From positions 1-39,968 of the forward strand of contig NZ_CAMHZQ010000017.1 of NCBI RefSeq assembly GCF_946190275.1: a stretch of DNA of 39,968 nt, read 5' to 3'. Positions within the stretch are counted from its first letter, which is position 1, and the number at the start of each line of letters is the position of its first letter. Below, one piece after another: positions 25,193 to 35,186 of the stretch. The stretch is from Streptococcus mitis. Its GTDB lineage: Bacteria; Bacillota; Bacilli; Lactobacillales; Streptococcaceae. Position numbers and translations under genes: made by a program. The notes below the pieces were generated by a model. It was given only the letters and a program-made list of their open reading frames with translations. It had not been told where the DNA came from and ran no database searches.

Positions 25193-25198
25193 GTAATC

Positions 25199-25213
25199 AT
25201 GTGGTGAACACAT
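25199..25213 (+). repeat. Short hairpin in the fabH-acpP gap
   Basis: ATGTG (25199-25203) and CACAT (25209-25213) form a five-base stem around GTGAA, with no T tract. It may mark an mRNA processing or stabilising point before the highly expressed acpP, or mean nothing. Confidence 0.3.
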
Positions 25214-25250
25214 TGTTATAAAAAACTATTTATTTTAAAGGAGTCCTATC

Positions 25251-25475
25251 ATGGCAGTATTTGAAAAAGTACAAGAAATTATCGTTGAAGAACTTGGAAA
25301 AGACGCATCAGAAGTAACACTTGAATCAACTTTTGATGACTTGGATGCAGATTCATTGGACTTGTTCCAAGTAATCTCAGAAATTGAAGATGCTTTTGAT
25401 ATCCAAATCGAAGCAGAAGATGACTTGAAAACAGTTGGTGACTTGGTTGCCTACGTTGAAGAGCAAACAAAATAA
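25251..25475 (+). CDS. acpP: Acyl carrier protein
   Basis: 74 residues, very acidic, with the phosphopantetheine attachment Ser35 in [13 protein letters not shown]. It carries all acyl intermediates of the pathway and, as acyl-ACP, is the corepressor for FabT. It has a strong AAAGGAG site and codon bias typical of abundant proteins (GAA, GTT, GAC). A terminator-like hairpin follows it, which would favour a short fabT-fabH-acpP mRNA. Confidence 0.97.
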   Translation: MAVFEKVQEIIVEELGKDASEVTLESTFDDLDADSLDLFQVISEIEDAFDIQIEAEDDLKTVGDLVAYVEEQTK

Positions 25476-25490
25476 GCAGAATACAAATAG

Positions 25491-25522
25491 AAGGAGTAGG
25501 GAAACCCGCTCCCTCTTGTTTA
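25491..25522 (+). terminator. Terminator-like hairpin after acpP
   Basis: GGAG-TA-GGG (25493-25501), an AAA loop and CCC-GC-TCC (25505-25512), followed by CTCTTGTTT. The stem has a two-base internal mismatch and the tail is only partly T, so partial termination is expected. Together with the FabT box just downstream it separates acpP from fabK. Confidence 0.55.
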
Positions 25523-25528
25523 GGCAAT

Positions 25529-25545
25529 AGTTTGATTTTCAAATT
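25529..25545 (+). promoter_or_regulatory. FabT-type operator upstream of fabK
   Basis: AGTTTGA-TTT-TCAAATT is a near-perfect 17-base palindrome, 47 bases before the fabK start. It fits my recollection of the pneumococcal FabT box upstream of fabK. A standard -35/-10 pair here is not convincing, so I do not place the promoter exactly. Confidence 0.72.
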
Positions 25546-25591
25546 ATGACAGTATCGAACTATTACGTAAGCAAGAACTGATGGAGGCACT

Positions 25592-26566
25592 ATGAAAACG
25601 CGTATTACAGAATTATTGAACATTGATTATCCTATTTTCCAAGGAGGAATGGCTTGGGTTGCTGATGGTGATTTGGCAGGAGCTGTTTCCAAGGCTGGAG
25701 GGCTAGGGATTATCGGTGGGGGAAATGCCCCTAAAGAAGTTGTCAAGGCTAATATTGATAAGATCAAATCATTGACGGATAAACCCTTTGGTGTCAACAT
25801 CATGCTCTTGTCTCCCTTTGTGGAAGATATTGTAGATCTCGTTATCGAGGAAGGTGTTAAGGTGGTTACAACAGGAGCAGGAAATCCTGGTAAATACATG
25901 GAACGCTTTCACGAAGCTGGCATTACAGTGATTCCTGTTGTGCCAAGTGTAGCTCTAGCTAAACGTATGGAAAAAATCGGTGCGGACGCCGTTATTGCAG
26001 AAGGAATGGAAGCTGGGGGACATATCGGTAAATTAACAACCATGACCTTGGTGCGCCAAGTGGTGGCAGCTGTATCTATTCCTGTTATTGCTGCAGGAGG
26101 GATTGCGGACGGTGAAGGTGCTGCCGCTGGCTTTATGCTAGGTGCAGAGGCTGTTCAGGTTGGAACTCGTTTTGTTGTTGCAAAAGAGTCTAATGCCCAT
26201 CCGAATTATAAGGCCAAGATTTTAAAAGCTAGAGATATTGATACTACGATTTCAGCCCAACACTTTGGACATGCTGTTCGAGCTATTAAAAATCAGTTGA
26301 CTCGTGATTTTGAAAAAGCTGAGAAAGATGCCTTTAAACAGGAAAATCCTGATTTAGAAATCTTTGAACAAATGGGAGCAGGTGCCCTAGCCAAAGCAGT
26401 TGTCCACGGAGATGTGGATGGTGGATCTGTTATGGCAGGTCAAATTGCGGGGCTTATTTCCAAAGAAGAGACAGCTGAAGAAATCCTAAAAGATTTATAC
26501 TACGGAGCAGCTAAGAAAATTCAAGAAGAGGCCTCTCGTTGGGCAGGAGTTGTAAGAAATGACTAA
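25592..26566 (+). CDS. fabK: FabK, FMN-dependent enoyl-ACP reductase II
   Basis: 324 residues of the nitronate monooxygenase-like TIM barrel, with glycine-rich FMN contacts in GGLGIIGGGNAP, EGMEAGGHIG and PVIAAGGIADGEGAAAGFMLGAEAVQVGTRF. It reduces trans-2-enoyl-ACP in the last step of elongation. FabK replaces FabI in streptococci and is triclosan-resistant. It overlaps fabD by eight bases. Confidence 0.96.
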   Translation: MKTRITELLNIDYPIFQGGMAWVADGDLAGAVSKAGGLGIIGGGNAPKEVVKANIDKIKSLTDKPFGVNIMLLSPFVEDIVDLVIEEGVKVVTTGAGNPGKYMERFHEAGITVIPVVPSVALAKRMEKIGADAVIAEGMEAGGHIGKLTTMTLVRQVVAAVSIPVIAAGGIADGEGAAAGFMLGAEAVQVGTRFVVAKESNAHPNYKAKILKARDIDTTISAQHFGHAVRAIKNQLTRDFEKAEKDAFKQENPDLEIFEQMGAGALAKAVVHGDVDGGSVMAGQIAGLISKEETAEEILKDLYYGAAKKIQEEASRWAGVVRND

Positions 26567-27479
26567 AACAGCCTTTTTATTTGCTGGCCAAGGTGCCCAG
26601 TATCTAGGGATGGGCCGTGATCTCTATGATCAGTACCCGATTGTCAAAGAAACAATTGATCAAGCGAGTCAGGTACTCGGTTATGATTTGCGTCATCTCA
26701 TCGATACAGAAGAAGAAAAACTCAATCAGACCCGCTATACACAACCAGCTATTTTAGCGACTTCAGTTGCTATCTATCGTTTATTGCAAGAGAAGGGCTA
26801 TCAGCCCGATATGGTTGCTGGTTTGTCCCTCGGGGAATATTCTGCCTTGGTGGCCAGCGGAGCCTTGGAGTTTGAAGATGCGGTTGCCTTGGTAGCTAAG
26901 CGTGGAGCCTATATGGAAGAAGCGGCTCCTGCTGGCTCTGGCAAGATGGTGGCAGTTCTCAATACACCAGTAGAGGTCATTGAAGAAGCCTGTCAGCAAG
27001 CTTCTGAACTTGGAGTGGTTACCCCAGCCAACTATAATACACCTGCACAGATCGTCATTGGTGGAGAAGTGGTTGCGGTTGACCGAGCTGTCGAACTCTT
27101 GCAGGAAGCGGGTGCCAAACGCTTGATTCCTCTCAAGGTGTCAGGTCCCTTTCATACCGCTCTCCTTGAGCCTGCTAGCCAGAAACTAGCTGAAACTCTA
27201 GCTCAGGTAAGTTTTTCAGATTTTACTTGTCCCCTAGTTGGTAATACAGAAGCTGCTGTCATGCAAGAAGAAGACATTGCTCAACTCTTGACGCATCAGG
27301 TCAAGGAACCAGTTCGTTTCTATGAAAGTATTGCGGTTATGCAAGAAGCAGGCGTAACCAACTTTATCGAGATTGGACCAGGGAAAGTTTTGTCAGGCTT
27401 TGTTAAAAAAATTGATAAAACAGCTGAACTAGCCACTGTTGAAGATCAGGCTAGCTTGGAAGCTCTGCTAGGAAACTAG
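26559..27479 (+). CDS. fabD: FabD, malonyl-CoA:ACP transacylase
   Basis: 306 residues. AFLFAGQGAQYLGMG at the N-terminus, nucleophile Ser90 in GLSLGEYSA, and the catalytic His in GPFHTALL. It moves malonyl from CoA (made by the AccABCD enzymes of the same operon) to ACP. Its start lies inside the end of fabK. Confidence 0.97.
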   Translation: MTKTAFLFAGQGAQYLGMGRDLYDQYPIVKETIDQASQVLGYDLRHLIDTEEEKLNQTRYTQPAILATSVAIYRLLQEKGYQPDMVAGLSLGEYSALVASGALEFEDAVALVAKRGAYMEEAAPAGSGKMVAVLNTPVEVIEEACQQASELGVVTPANYNTPAQIVIGGEVVAVDRAVELLQEAGAKRLIPLKVSGPFHTALLEPASQKLAETLAQVSFSDFTCPLVGNTEAAVMQEEDIAQLLTHQVKEPVRFYESIAVMQEAGVTNFIEIGPGKVLSGFVKKIDKTAELATVEDQASLEALLGN

Positions 27480-27522
27480 TAATCCCTTCTCCTATAAATA
27501 CAGGAGGAAACAGGAGAAAAGA

Positions 27523-28254
27523 ATGCAACTAAAAAATAAAAATATCTTTATTACAGGTTCGAGTCGTGGAATTGGTCTTGCCATCGCCCACAAGTTTGCT
27601 CAAGCAGGGGCCAACATCGTCTTAAACAGTCGTGGGGCTATCCCAGAAGAATTGCTCGCTGAGTTTGCAGACTATGGTGTCAAGGTAGTTCCTATTTCAG
27701 GAGACGTGTCTGATTTTGCAGACGCTAAGCGTATGGTTGAGCAAGCTATTGCAGAGCTTGGTTCAGTAGATGTTTTGGTCAACAATGCAGGGATTACCCA
27801 AGATACCCTTATGCTCAAGATGACAGAAGCGGATTTTGAAAAAGTTCTCAAGGTTAACCTGACTGGCGCCTTTAACATGACACAATCAGTCTTGAAACCG
27901 ATGATGAAAGCCAGAGAAGGTGCTATCATTAATATGTCTAGTGTTGTTGGTTTGATGGGAAATATTGGTCAAGCTAACTATGCAGCTTCTAAGGCTGGTT
28001 TGATTGGTTTTACCAAGTCTGTGGCGCGTGAAGTGGCCAATCGCAATATCAGGGTTAATGCTATTGCACCTGGAATGATTGAGTCCGATATGACAGCTGT
28101 TCTATCAGACAAGGTAAAAGATGCCATGCTGGCACAAATTCCTATGAAAGAATTTGGACAGGCAGAACAGGTTGCAGATTTGACAGTATTTTTAGCAGGC
28201 CAAGATTATCTAACTGGTCAAGTGGTTGCCATTGATGGTGGCCTCAGTATGTAG
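27523..28254 (+). CDS. fabG: FabG, 3-oxoacyl-ACP reductase
   Basis: 243-residue short-chain dehydrogenase. NADP-binding TGSSRGIG (residues 11-18), NNAG, and the catalytic Ser with YAASKAG (Tyr and Lys) are all present. It reduces 3-ketoacyl-ACP. It lies 43 bases after fabD with its own ribosome site. Confidence 0.97.
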   Translation: MQLKNKNIFITGSSRGIGLAIAHKFAQAGANIVLNSRGAIPEELLAEFADYGVKVVPISGDVSDFADAKRMVEQAIAELGSVDVLVNNAGITQDTLMLKMTEADFEKVLKVNLTGAFNMTQSVLKPMMKAREGAIINMSSVVGLMGNIGQANYAASKAGLIGFTKSVAREVANRNIRVNAIAPGMIESDMTAVLSDKVKDAMLAQIPMKEFGQAEQVADLTVFLAGQDYLTGQVVAIDGGLSM

Positions 28255-28275
28255 CAGAAGCTAGAGGTAAAAAAG

Positions 28276-29511
28276 ATGAAACTAAATCGCGTAGTAGTAA
28301 CAGGTTATGGAGTGACATCTCCAATCGGAAATACACCAGAAGAATTTTGGAATAGTTTGACAACTGGAAAAATCGGAATTGGTCCAATTACAAAATTTGA
28401 TCATAGTGACTTTGATGTGCATAATGCAGCAGAAATTCAAGATTTTCCTTTTGATAAATACTTTGTAAAGAAAGATACCAACCGTTTTGACAACTATTCT
28501 TTGTATGCCTTGTATGCAGCCCAAGAGGCTGTCAACCATGCCAATCTGGATGTAGAGGCTATTGACAAGGATCGATTTGGTGTTATCGTTGCCTCTGGTA
28601 TTGGTGGAATCAAGGAAATTGAAGATCAAGTGCTTCGTCTCAACGAAAAAGGACCAAAACGTGTGAAACCATTGACTCTTCCAAAAGCCTTGCCAAATAT
28701 GGCTTCAGGAAATGTTGCTATGCGTTTTGGAGCAAACGGTGTTTGTAAATCCATCAATACCGCCTGCGCTTCATCAAATGATGCGATTGGAGATGCCTTC
28801 CGATCAATCAAGTTTGGCTTCCAAGATGTTATGTTGGTAGGTGGTTCAGAAGCCTCTATCACACCTTTTGCTATTGCTGGTTTCCAAGCCCTAACTGCTC
28901 TCTCTACTACAGAGGATCCAAGTCGTGCTTCTATCCCCTTTGATAAGGACCGTAATGGTTTTGTCATGGGTGAAGGTTCAGGGATGTTGGTTCTTGAAAG
29001 CCTTGAACACGCTGAAAAACGTGGGGCTACTATCCTTGCTGAAGTGGTTGGTTACGGAAATACCTGTGATGCCTACCACATGACTTCACCACATCCAGAA
29101 GGTCAGGGAGCTATCAAGGCCATCAAACTAGCCTTGGAAGAAGCTGAGATTTCTCCAGAGCAAGTAGCCTATGTCAATGCTCACGGAACGTCAACTCCTG
29201 CTAACGAAAAAGGAGAAAGTGGAGCTATCGTAGCTGTTCTTGGTAAGGAAGTACCTGTGTCATCAACCAAGTCCTTCACGGGCCATTTGCTAGGCGCTGC
29301 AGGTGCAGTAGAAGCTATCGTCACAATCGAGGCTATGCGTCATAACTTTGTTCCAATGACAGCTGGAACAAGTGAAGTATCAGATTATATCGAAGCCAAT
29401 GTCGTTTATGGACAAGGCTTGGAGCAAGAAATTCCATACGCTATTTCAAATACCTTTGGTTTTGGTGGCCACAATGCCGTTCTTGCTTTCAAACGTTGGG
29501 AGAATAAATAA
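28276..29511 (+). CDS. fabF: FabF, beta-ketoacyl-ACP synthase II
   Basis: 411 residues with nucleophile Cys164 in NTACASSNDAIG, and the two active-site His residues in NAHGTSTPANE and FTGHLLGAAGAVEA. It performs the chain-elongating Claisen condensation with malonyl-ACP. It is the only elongation condensing enzyme in the cluster (no fabB), so FabF must also extend the FabM-derived unsaturated branch. Confidence 0.97.
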   Translation: MKLNRVVVTGYGVTSPIGNTPEEFWNSLTTGKIGIGPITKFDHSDFDVHNAAEIQDFPFDKYFVKKDTNRFDNYSLYALYAAQEAVNHANLDVEAIDKDRFGVIVASGIGGIKEIEDQVLRLNEKGPKRVKPLTLPKALPNMASGNVAMRFGANGVCKSINTACASSNDAIGDAFRSIKFGFQDVMLVGGSEASITPFAIAGFQALTALSTTEDPSRASIPFDKDRNGFVMGEGSGMLVLESLEHAEKRGATILAEVVGYGNTCDAYHMTSPHPEGQGAIKAIKLALEEAEISPEQVAYVNAHGTSTPANEKGESGAIVAVLGKEVPVSSTKSFTGHLLGAAGAVEAIVTIEAMRHNFVPMTAGTSEVSDYIEANVVYGQGLEQEIPYAISNTFGFGGHNAVLAFKRWENK

Positions 29512-29513
29512 GT

Positions 29514-29999
29514 ATGAATTTAAACGATATTAAAGACTTGATGGCTCAATTTGATCAGTCAAGTTTAAGAGAATTTTCTTATAAAAATGGGACGGATGAG
29601 TTGCAGTTTAGTAAGAATGAAGCTAGACTTGTGCCTGAAGTTGCAGCTCCAGTCGCTCCAGTGCCCGTTCTAGCAACACCAAGTCCAGTAGTCCCTTCAT
29701 CTGCTCCAGCAGAAACTGTAGTGGAAGAAACTTCGGCACCAGCCGAAGTAAGTGTGGCTGCTGAGGGAGATGTTGTAGAGAGCCCACTTGTTGGGGTGGC
29801 TTACTTGGCTGCTAGTCCTGATAAACCTGCCTTCGTTACAGTTGGTGATAGTGTCAAAAAAGGTCAAACATTGGTCATCATCGAAGCCATGAAAGTCATG
29901 AATGAAATTCCTGCACCTAAGGATGGTGTGGTAACAGAAATTCTCGTTTCTAACGAAGAAATGGTTGAGTTTGGTAAAGGATTGGTACGTATCAAATGA
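29514..29999 (+). CDS. accB: AccB, biotin carboxyl carrier protein
   Basis: 161 residues. A short N-terminal domain and a Pro/Ala/Val-rich linker (about 44-85) lead to a C-terminal biotinyl domain with the biotin-accepting Lys127 in [10 protein letters not shown]. It starts two bases after the fabF stop and overlaps fabZ by four bases. Confidence 0.96.
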   Translation: MNLNDIKDLMAQFDQSSLREFSYKNGTDELQFSKNEARLVPEVAAPVAPVPVLATPSPVVPSSAPAETVVEETSAPAEVSVAAEGDVVESPLVGVAYLAASPDKPAFVTVGDSVKKGQTLVIIEAMKVMNEIPAPKDGVVTEILVSNEEMVEFGKGLVRIK

Positions 30000-30418
30000 T
30001 CGATATTCAAGGAATCAAAGAAGCCCTTCCCCATCGTTATCCTATGCTCTTAGTGGATCGTGTGTTGGAAGTGAGCGAGGATACCATTGTTGCTATCAAA
30101 AATGTGACCATCAATGAACCCTTCTTTAACGGTCATTTCCCTCAATATCCAGTTATGCCAGGTGTTCTTATCATGGAAGCCTTGGCGCAAACAGCTGGTG
30201 TCTTGGAGTTGTCAAAACCTGAAAATAAAGGAAAACTGGTCTTTTACGCTGGTATGGACAAGGTTAAATTCAAGAAGCAAGTTGTACCAGGCGATCAATT
30301 GGTTATGACAGCGACTTTTGTAAAACGCCGTGGCACTATTGCTGTGGTTGAAGCCAAGGCTGAAGTGGATGGCAAGCTTGCAGCCAGTGGTACTCTTACC
30401 TTTGCAATTGGGAGCTAA
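29996..30418 (+). CDS. fabZ: FabZ, 3-hydroxyacyl-ACP dehydratase
   Basis: 140-residue hot-dog fold with [11 protein letters not shown] and the catalytic His and Glu in [23 protein letters not shown]. Its trans-2-enoyl product is the branch substrate for FabK or FabM. It is placed between accB and accC, as in other streptococci. Confidence 0.96.
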   Translation: MIDIQGIKEALPHRYPMLLVDRVLEVSEDTIVAIKNVTINEPFFNGHFPQYPVMPGVLIMEALAQTAGVLELSKPENKGKLVFYAGMDKVKFKKQVVPGDQLVMTATFVKRRGTIAVVEAKAEVDGKLAASGTLTFAIGS

Positions 30419-30429
30419 GGAGGTTCTCC

Positions 30430-31797
30430 ATGTTTCGAAAAATTTTAATTGCCAATCGTGGTGAAATTGCGGTTCGTATTATCCGTGCGGCGCGTGAATT
30501 GGGGATTGCGACGGTGGCGGTTTATTCAACTGCTGATAAGGAAGCTCTTCATACGCTTTTGGCAGATGAGGCGGTTTGTATTGGCCCTGGTAAGGCAACT
30601 GAGTCTTATCTCAATATTAACGCGGTTCTATCAGCTGCAGTCTTGACTGAAGCAGAAGCCATTCACCCCGGTTTTGGATTTCTCAGTGAAAATTCCAAAT
30701 TTGCAACTATGTGTGAAGAAGTGGGGATCAAGTTTATCGGTCCATCTGGTCATGTTATGGATATGATGGGGGACAAGATCAATGCACGTGCTCAGATGAT
30801 CAAAGCAGGTGTACCTGTCATTCCAGGTTCGGATGGAGAAGTGCATAACTCTGAGGAAGCCTTGATTGTTGCTGAAAAAATTGGCTATCCTGTTATGCTC
30901 AAGGCTTCAGCAGGTGGTGGTGGTAAAGGGATTCGTAAGGTTGAAAAGCCAGAAGACCTCGTTTCAGCCTTTGAGACTGCCTCTAGTGAAGCTAAGGCCA
31001 ATTATGGCAATGGTGCCATGTACATTGAACGGGTTATCTATCCAGCTCGTCACATCGAGGTTCAAATCCTAGGAGATGAACATGGAAATGTGATTCACTT
31101 GGGGGAACGGGATTGTTCTCTACAACGGAATAACCAAAAGGTTTTGGAAGAAAGTCCTTCGATTGCAATTGGGAAAACGCTACGCAATGAAATTGGTGCT
31201 GCGGCTGTTCGAGCGGCAGAGTCTGTTGGCTATGAGAATGCGGGAACCATTGAGTTTCTGCTTGATGAAGCTAGTGGCAAATTCTATTTCATGGAAATGA
31301 ATACTCGTGTTCAGGTAGAGCATCCAGTAACAGAGTTTGTTTCAGGTGTGGATATCGTTAAGGAACAGATTCGCATTGCGGCAGGTCAGCCTCTGTCTGT
31401 TAAGCAAGAAGATATTGTCCTACGAGGCCATGCCATCGAGTGTCGGATCAATGCAGAAAACCCAGCCTTCAACTTTGCTCCAAGTCCAGGTAAGATAACC
31501 AATCTCTATCTGCCAAGTGGAGGAGTTGGCTTGCGCGTGGATTCAGCAGTTTATCCAGGTTATACCATTCCGCCTTATTATGATAGTATGATTGCAAAAA
31601 TCATCGTTCACGGTGAAAATCGTTTTGATGCCTTGATGAAAATGCAACGTGCCCTCTATGAATTAGAGATTGAAGGGGTGCAGACCAATGCAGATTTCCA
31701 GCTTGACCTCATTTCAGATCGCAATGTCATTGCTGGGGATTATGATACTTCCTTCTTGATGGAAACCTTCTTACCTAAATATCAAGAAAAAGAATAA
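30430..31797 (+). CDS. accC: AccC, biotin carboxylase
   Basis: 455 residues. Biotin carboxylase N-terminal domain (KILIANRGEIAVRIIRAARELGI), ATP-grasp with the GGGGKGIRKV loop, EMNTRVQVEHPVTE active-site segment, and C-terminal domain. It carboxylates biotin on AccB. GGAGG (30419-30423) provides its ribosome site. Confidence 0.97.
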   Translation: MFRKILIANRGEIAVRIIRAARELGIATVAVYSTADKEALHTLLADEAVCIGPGKATESYLNINAVLSAAVLTEAEAIHPGFGFLSENSKFATMCEEVGIKFIGPSGHVMDMMGDKINARAQMIKAGVPVIPGSDGEVHNSEEALIVAEKIGYPVMLKASAGGGGKGIRKVEKPEDLVSAFETASSEAKANYGNGAMYIERVIYPARHIEVQILGDEHGNVIHLGERDCSLQRNNQKVLEESPSIAIGKTLRNEIGAAAVRAAESVGYENAGTIEFLLDEASGKFYFMEMNTRVQVEHPVTEFVSGVDIVKEQIRIAAGQPLSVKQEDIVLRGHAIECRINAENPAFNFAPSPGKITNLYLPSGGVGLRVDSAVYPGYTIPPYYDSMIAKIIVHGENRFDALMKMQRALYELEIEGVQTNADFQLDLISDRNVIAGDYDTSFLMETFLPKYQEKE

Positions 31798-31833
31798 AAT
31801 GACTTCAAGAGTTTAAACCGAAAAGGGGAATCA

Positions 31834-32700
31834 ATGGCTCTATTTAGTAAAAAAGATAAGTATATTCGAATCAATCCCAATCGTTCGGTTAGGGAAAAAC
31901 CTCAAGCTAAGCCAGAGGTTCCAGATGAATTATTCTCCCAGTGTCCAGGCTGTAAGCATACCATTTATCAGAAGGATCTGGGAAGTGAGCGTATCTGTCC
32001 ACATTGTAGCTACACCTTTCGTATTTCTGCCCAAGAACGCTTGGCTTTGACGATTGATATGGGAACCTTCAAGGAATTGTTTACAGGAATTGAAAGCAAG
32101 GATCCCTTGCATTTCCCTGGTTATCAAAAGAAACTAGTAGCTATGCGTGAAAAAACAGGTCTGGATGAAGCCGTTGTGACAGGAACTGCTCTTATTAAAG
32201 GTCAGACTGTGGCTCTTGGGATTATGGATTCCAACTTTATCATGGCTTCTATGGGTACGGTTGTAGGTGAAAAAATCACTCGCTTGTTTGAGTATGCGAC
32301 TGTTGAACAGTTGCCAGTTGTTCTCTTCACGGCCTCTGGTGGAGCCCGTATGCAGGAAGGAATCATGAGTCTCATGCAGATGGCTAAGATCTCTGCAGCG
32401 GTTAAACGCCATTCAAATGCAGGCCTCTTTTACCTGACCATTTTGACAGATCCAACGACTGGTGGTGTGACAGCTTCTTTCGCTATGGAAGGCGATATCA
32501 TTCTAGCTGAACCACAGAGCTTGGTTGGTTTTGCTGGGCGTCGTGTCATTGAAAATACGGTTCGTGAAAGCTTGCCTGAGGATTTCCAAAAGGCAGAATT
32601 CCTATTGGAACATGGCTTTGTGGATGCTATTGTTAAAAGAAGAGACTTGCCAGATACGATTGCTAGCCTAGTCAGATTGCACGGAGGGAGTCCAAGATGA
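31834..32700 (+). CDS. accD: AccD, acetyl-CoA carboxyltransferase beta subunit
   Basis: 288 residues. An N-terminal zinc ribbon with Cys37, Cys40, Cys55 and Cys58 is followed by the crotonase-like carboxyltransferase domain ([20 protein letters not shown]). It pairs with AccA to move the carboxyl group from biotin to acetyl-CoA. It overlaps accA by four bases, favouring equal subunit synthesis. Confidence 0.97.
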   Translation: MALFSKKDKYIRINPNRSVREKPQAKPEVPDELFSQCPGCKHTIYQKDLGSERICPHCSYTFRISAQERLALTIDMGTFKELFTGIESKDPLHFPGYQKKLVAMREKTGLDEAVVTGTALIKGQTVALGIMDSNFIMASMGTVVGEKITRLFEYATVEQLPVVLFTASGGARMQEGIMSLMQMAKISAAVKRHSNAGLFYLTILTDPTTGGVTASFAMEGDIILAEPQSLVGFAGRRVIENTVRESLPEDFQKAEFLLEHGFVDAIVKRRDLPDTIASLVRLHGGSPR

Positions 32701-33464
32701 ATATTGCAAAAATAGTCAGAGAAGCGCGTGAGCAGAGTCGCTTGACAACCTTGGACTTTGCGACAGGCATTTTTGATGACTTTATCCAATTACACGGTGA
32801 CCGTTCTTTTCGTGACGATGGTGCAGTTGTTGGCGGTATTGGCTGGCTTGGGGACCAAGCTGTAACAGTGGTTGGTATCCAAAAAGGCAAGAGTTTACAA
32901 GATAACCTCAAGCGGAATTTTGGTCAACCGCATCCAGAAGGCTACCGTAAGGCCCTACGTTTGATGAAACAGGCTGAAAAGTTTGGTCGTCCAGTTGTGA
33001 CCTTTATCAATACTGCAGGTGCTTATCCTGGTGTCGGAGCGGAAGAACGTGGACAGGGAGAAGCTATTGCTCGCAATCTTATGGAAATGAGTGACCTGAA
33101 AGTTCCGATTATCGCCATCATTATAGGTGAAGGTGGTTCAGGTGGGGCTCTGGCTCTAGCAGTCGCAGACCGTGTTTGGATGCTGGAAAATTCTATCTAT
33201 GCTATTCTCAGTCCAGAAGGCTTTGCTTCCATTCTATGGAAGGACGGCAGTCGTGCCATGGAAGCGGCAGAACTGATGAAAATCACTTCACACGAACTGT
33301 TAGAAATGGACGTGGTGGATAAGGTGATTTCTGAAGCAGGACTTTCTAGCAAAGAACTGATTAAGAGTGTCAAGAAAGAACTTCAAGCTGAGCTAGCTCT
33401 ACTTTCACAAAAACCGTTCGAAGAGTTGTTGGAAGAACGTTACCAACGATTTAGAAAATACTAA
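32697..33464 (+). CDS. accA: AccA, acetyl-CoA carboxyltransferase alpha subunit
   Basis: 255 residues, shorter than the Gram-negative form but usual for streptococci. The catalytic-domain segments include [26 protein letters not shown] and [19 protein letters not shown]. It is the last gene of the fatty acid cluster and is followed at once by a strong terminator. Confidence 0.97.
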   Translation: MNIAKIVREAREQSRLTTLDFATGIFDDFIQLHGDRSFRDDGAVVGGIGWLGDQAVTVVGIQKGKSLQDNLKRNFGQPHPEGYRKALRLMKQAEKFGRPVVTFINTAGAYPGVGAEERGQGEAIARNLMEMSDLKVPIIAIIIGEGGSGGALALAVADRVWMLENSIYAILSPEGFASILWKDGSRAMEAAELMKITSHELLEMDVVDKVISEAGLSSKELIKSVKKELQAELALLSQKPFEELLEERYQRFRKY

Positions 33465-33467
33465 TAT

Positions 33468-33500
33468 AAAAACTAGAACTGACTGCCAGTTCTAGTTTTT
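33468..33500 (+). terminator. Terminator of the fab-acc cluster
   Basis: The long stem ACTAGAACTG (ending 33481) with CAGTTCTAGT (33487-33496), five-base loop, A-run before and T-run after. It is strong and could act in both directions. Confidence 0.93.
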
Positions 33501-33533
33501 GTGTGGTTCTTACTCTGTGCAGAGGGGAAAGTC

Positions 33534-33563
33534 AAAAGGTGCTTGGAAGACCAAACACCTTTT
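33534..33563 (-). terminator. Terminator of the efp-asp23-nusB operon
   Basis: AAAAGGTGCTTGG (33534-33546) with CCAAACACCTTTT (33551-33563), one mismatch, four-base loop. Read on minus it ends in T residues just after nusB. It lies 34 bases from the fab-acc terminator, insulating the converging operons. Confidence 0.88.
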
Positions 33564-33566
33564 CGA

Positions 33567-33992
33567 TTATTCATTTTCTTCAGTTACAAATTGACTAAGC
33601 AGTCCGTTGATAAAGCGGGCTGATTTTTGATCTGAAAAATTCTTGGCAAGTTCAATGGCTTCATTGACTGCTACCAGCTGAGGTGTATCAAATGATGTGA
33701 TTTCAAAGATACCCAAGCGTAGTAAGTTTTTTTCGACCAAGGTCAAGCGTTCAACTGTCCAGCCTGACTTGAGGTGCTGGTTGATTTGTTTATCCAACTC
33801 GTCTTTTTGAGCTTGAACACCAGAAACCAAGTTCAGAAGAAAGGCAGGGATTTGCACATCTGCATCTTCACGGTCATGTGTGTAGGCAAAGTGACAAGCC
33901 GTTTCCATATCTGTACCGAATTCAAGGCTCATAAGAGCTTGAAAAGCGCATTTACGAAGTTCGCGTCTAGATTCTAATAATGGACTAGTCAT
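33567..33992 (-). CDS. nusB: NusB, transcription antitermination factor
   Basis: 141-residue all-helical protein ([18 protein letters not shown] at the start, [28 protein letters not shown] near the end, the classic NusB C-terminal signature). It acts with NusE (S10) on boxA of rRNA operons. Its start overlaps the end of the Asp23 gene by eight bases. Confidence 0.95.
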   Translation of the reverse strand: MTSPLLESRRELRKCAFQALMSLEFGTDMETACHFAYTHDREDADVQIPAFLLNLVSGVQAQKDELDKQINQHLKSGWTVERLTLVEKNLLRLGIFEITSFDTPQLVAVNEAIELAKNFSDQKSARFINGLLSQFVTEENE

Positions 33993-34374
33993 TGAGGAAG
34001 TCCTCGTTAAATAGATCTTTCAACTCAGGTTTTGGTGTTTTATCTGGAACGATTCCTGCAACATGGATGTTAACAGCAGCAAGTTCCACATCAGCCATAT
34101 CACGGACAGCATCTTTGACTGCTTTTTGAATAGCAAGAGCAACTTTTGGTACTTTCACACCGTACTCAAGATAGAGGTAGATGTCAGCAGTTAGTTCTTC
34201 GTTGCTTTCTTTTAAGTAGACGCCACGACCAAGAGAGAGTTTTGATAGAGTATCAGATACGGATTTATTTGAAAATGAGTGGACACCATCAACTTTAGCA
34301 GTCGCGATGGCAATGATTTTTTCAAGTACACGTGGAGCGATAACGATTTCGCCAAATTGTTCTTCAGTTCCCAT
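33985..34374 (-). CDS. Asp23/Gls24 family envelope stress-response protein
   Basis: 129 residues with the Asp23 signature: [57 protein letters not shown] and [11 protein letters not shown]. In staphylococci Asp23 sits at the membrane through a partner protein. The short streptococcal form between efp and nusB is of unknown precise role. It lies 21 bases after efp. Confidence 0.92.
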   Translation of the reverse strand: MGTEEQFGEIVIAPRVLEKIIAIATAKVDGVHSFSNKSVSDTLSKLSLGRGVYLKESNEELTADIYLYLEYGVKVPKVALAIQKAVKDAVRDMADVELAAVNIHVAGIVPDKTPKPELKDLFNEDFLND

Positions 34375-34395
34375 AGAATGACCTCTTTCTAGAGA

Positions 34396-34956
34396 TTAGG
34401 CACGAGAAACGTAAGTTCCTTCTGCAGTGTTGATGATCAATTTTTGTCCAGCTTCGATGAAGTCAGGAACGTTGACAACAAGTCCAGTTTCCATAGTCGC
34501 TGGTTTACCAGAACCTGTAACAGTAGCACCTTTGATAGATGGTTGTGTTTCAGCAACTGTCAATTCAACAGTAGTTGGTACAGTTACACCGATTACTTCA
34601 GTTCCGTAGAATTGGATTTTTACATCTGAGTTTTCAAGGATGTAAAGCAATTCATTTTCAACGTTTACGACTGGGATTTCGTATTGGTCGTAAGTTTCAG
34701 TGTTCATGAAGTAGGCTGTTTCATCCATTTTGTACAAGTATTGAGCTGGAACAGTCTCGATAATAGCTTGTTCGAATTTTTCTTCTGGACGGTAGCTTGT
34801 ATCAAAAGTAGAACCAGTACGGACATCACGTAATTTCATACGCATGATCGTGTTCCCTTTACCTGGTTTGTGGTGGCTAGCTTCCAAAACGCGGATTAAT
34901 TTTCCGTCTGCAGTTTCAAATGTCATACCAGCTTTCAATTTGCTTGCTTCAATCAT
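34396..34956 (-). CDS. efp: Elongation factor P
   Basis: 186 residues, three beta-barrel domains. Domain I carries the exposed loop [14 protein letters not shown] with Lys33 at the tip that reaches the peptidyl-transferase centre. It relieves ribosome stalling at polyproline. It is first gene of the operon. An AAAGAGG ribosome site precedes ATG 34956, and an extended -10 TGGTAAAAT (about 34998-34990, minus) lies upstream. I do not see genes here for the EpmA-type modification. Confidence 0.96.
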   Translation of the reverse strand: MIEASKLKAGMTFETADGKLIRVLEASHHKPGKGNTIMRMKLRDVRTGSTFDTSYRPEEKFEQAIIETVPAQYLYKMDETAYFMNTETYDQYEIPVVNVENELLYILENSDVKIQFYGTEVIGVTVPTTVELTVAETQPSIKGATVTGSGKPATMETGLVVNVPDFIEAGQKLIINTAEGTYVSRA

Positions 34957-35146
34957 GTTTTTACCTCTTTAATAAATATTATTACTCTTCATTTTACCAT
35001 AAAAGGAATGAAAAAGAAAGTTGGAGGTAGGATAATGGAGATATTTATATAAATTTATACCTGCAAATAAAATGATTTTACCAATGATTTTGGAACTTTA
35101 TAATTCTGAAAAAATAGACAAATTATTTAAAAGTTACGTTGAAATA

Positions 35147-35155
35147 TGATATAAT
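35147..35155 (+). promoter_or_regulatory. Extended -10 promoter of the surface-protein gene
   Basis: TGATATAAT (35147-35155) is an ideal extended -10; the -35 region (TTAAAA) is poor. Transcription should begin near 35162, giving a leader of about 55 bases that holds a hairpin and a TA repeat. Confidence 0.68.
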
Positions 35156-35171
35156 TAAACAGAATATATCT

Positions 35172-35185
35172 GCACTCGTGAGTGC
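35172..35185 (+). repeat. Perfect palindrome in the surface-gene leader
   Basis: GCACTC (35172-35177), GT, then GAGTGC (35180-35185). In RNA it would form a small stable hairpin near the 5' end; as DNA it could be an operator just downstream of the start of transcription. There is no T tract, so it is not a terminator. Confidence 0.6.
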
Positions 35186-35186
35186 G

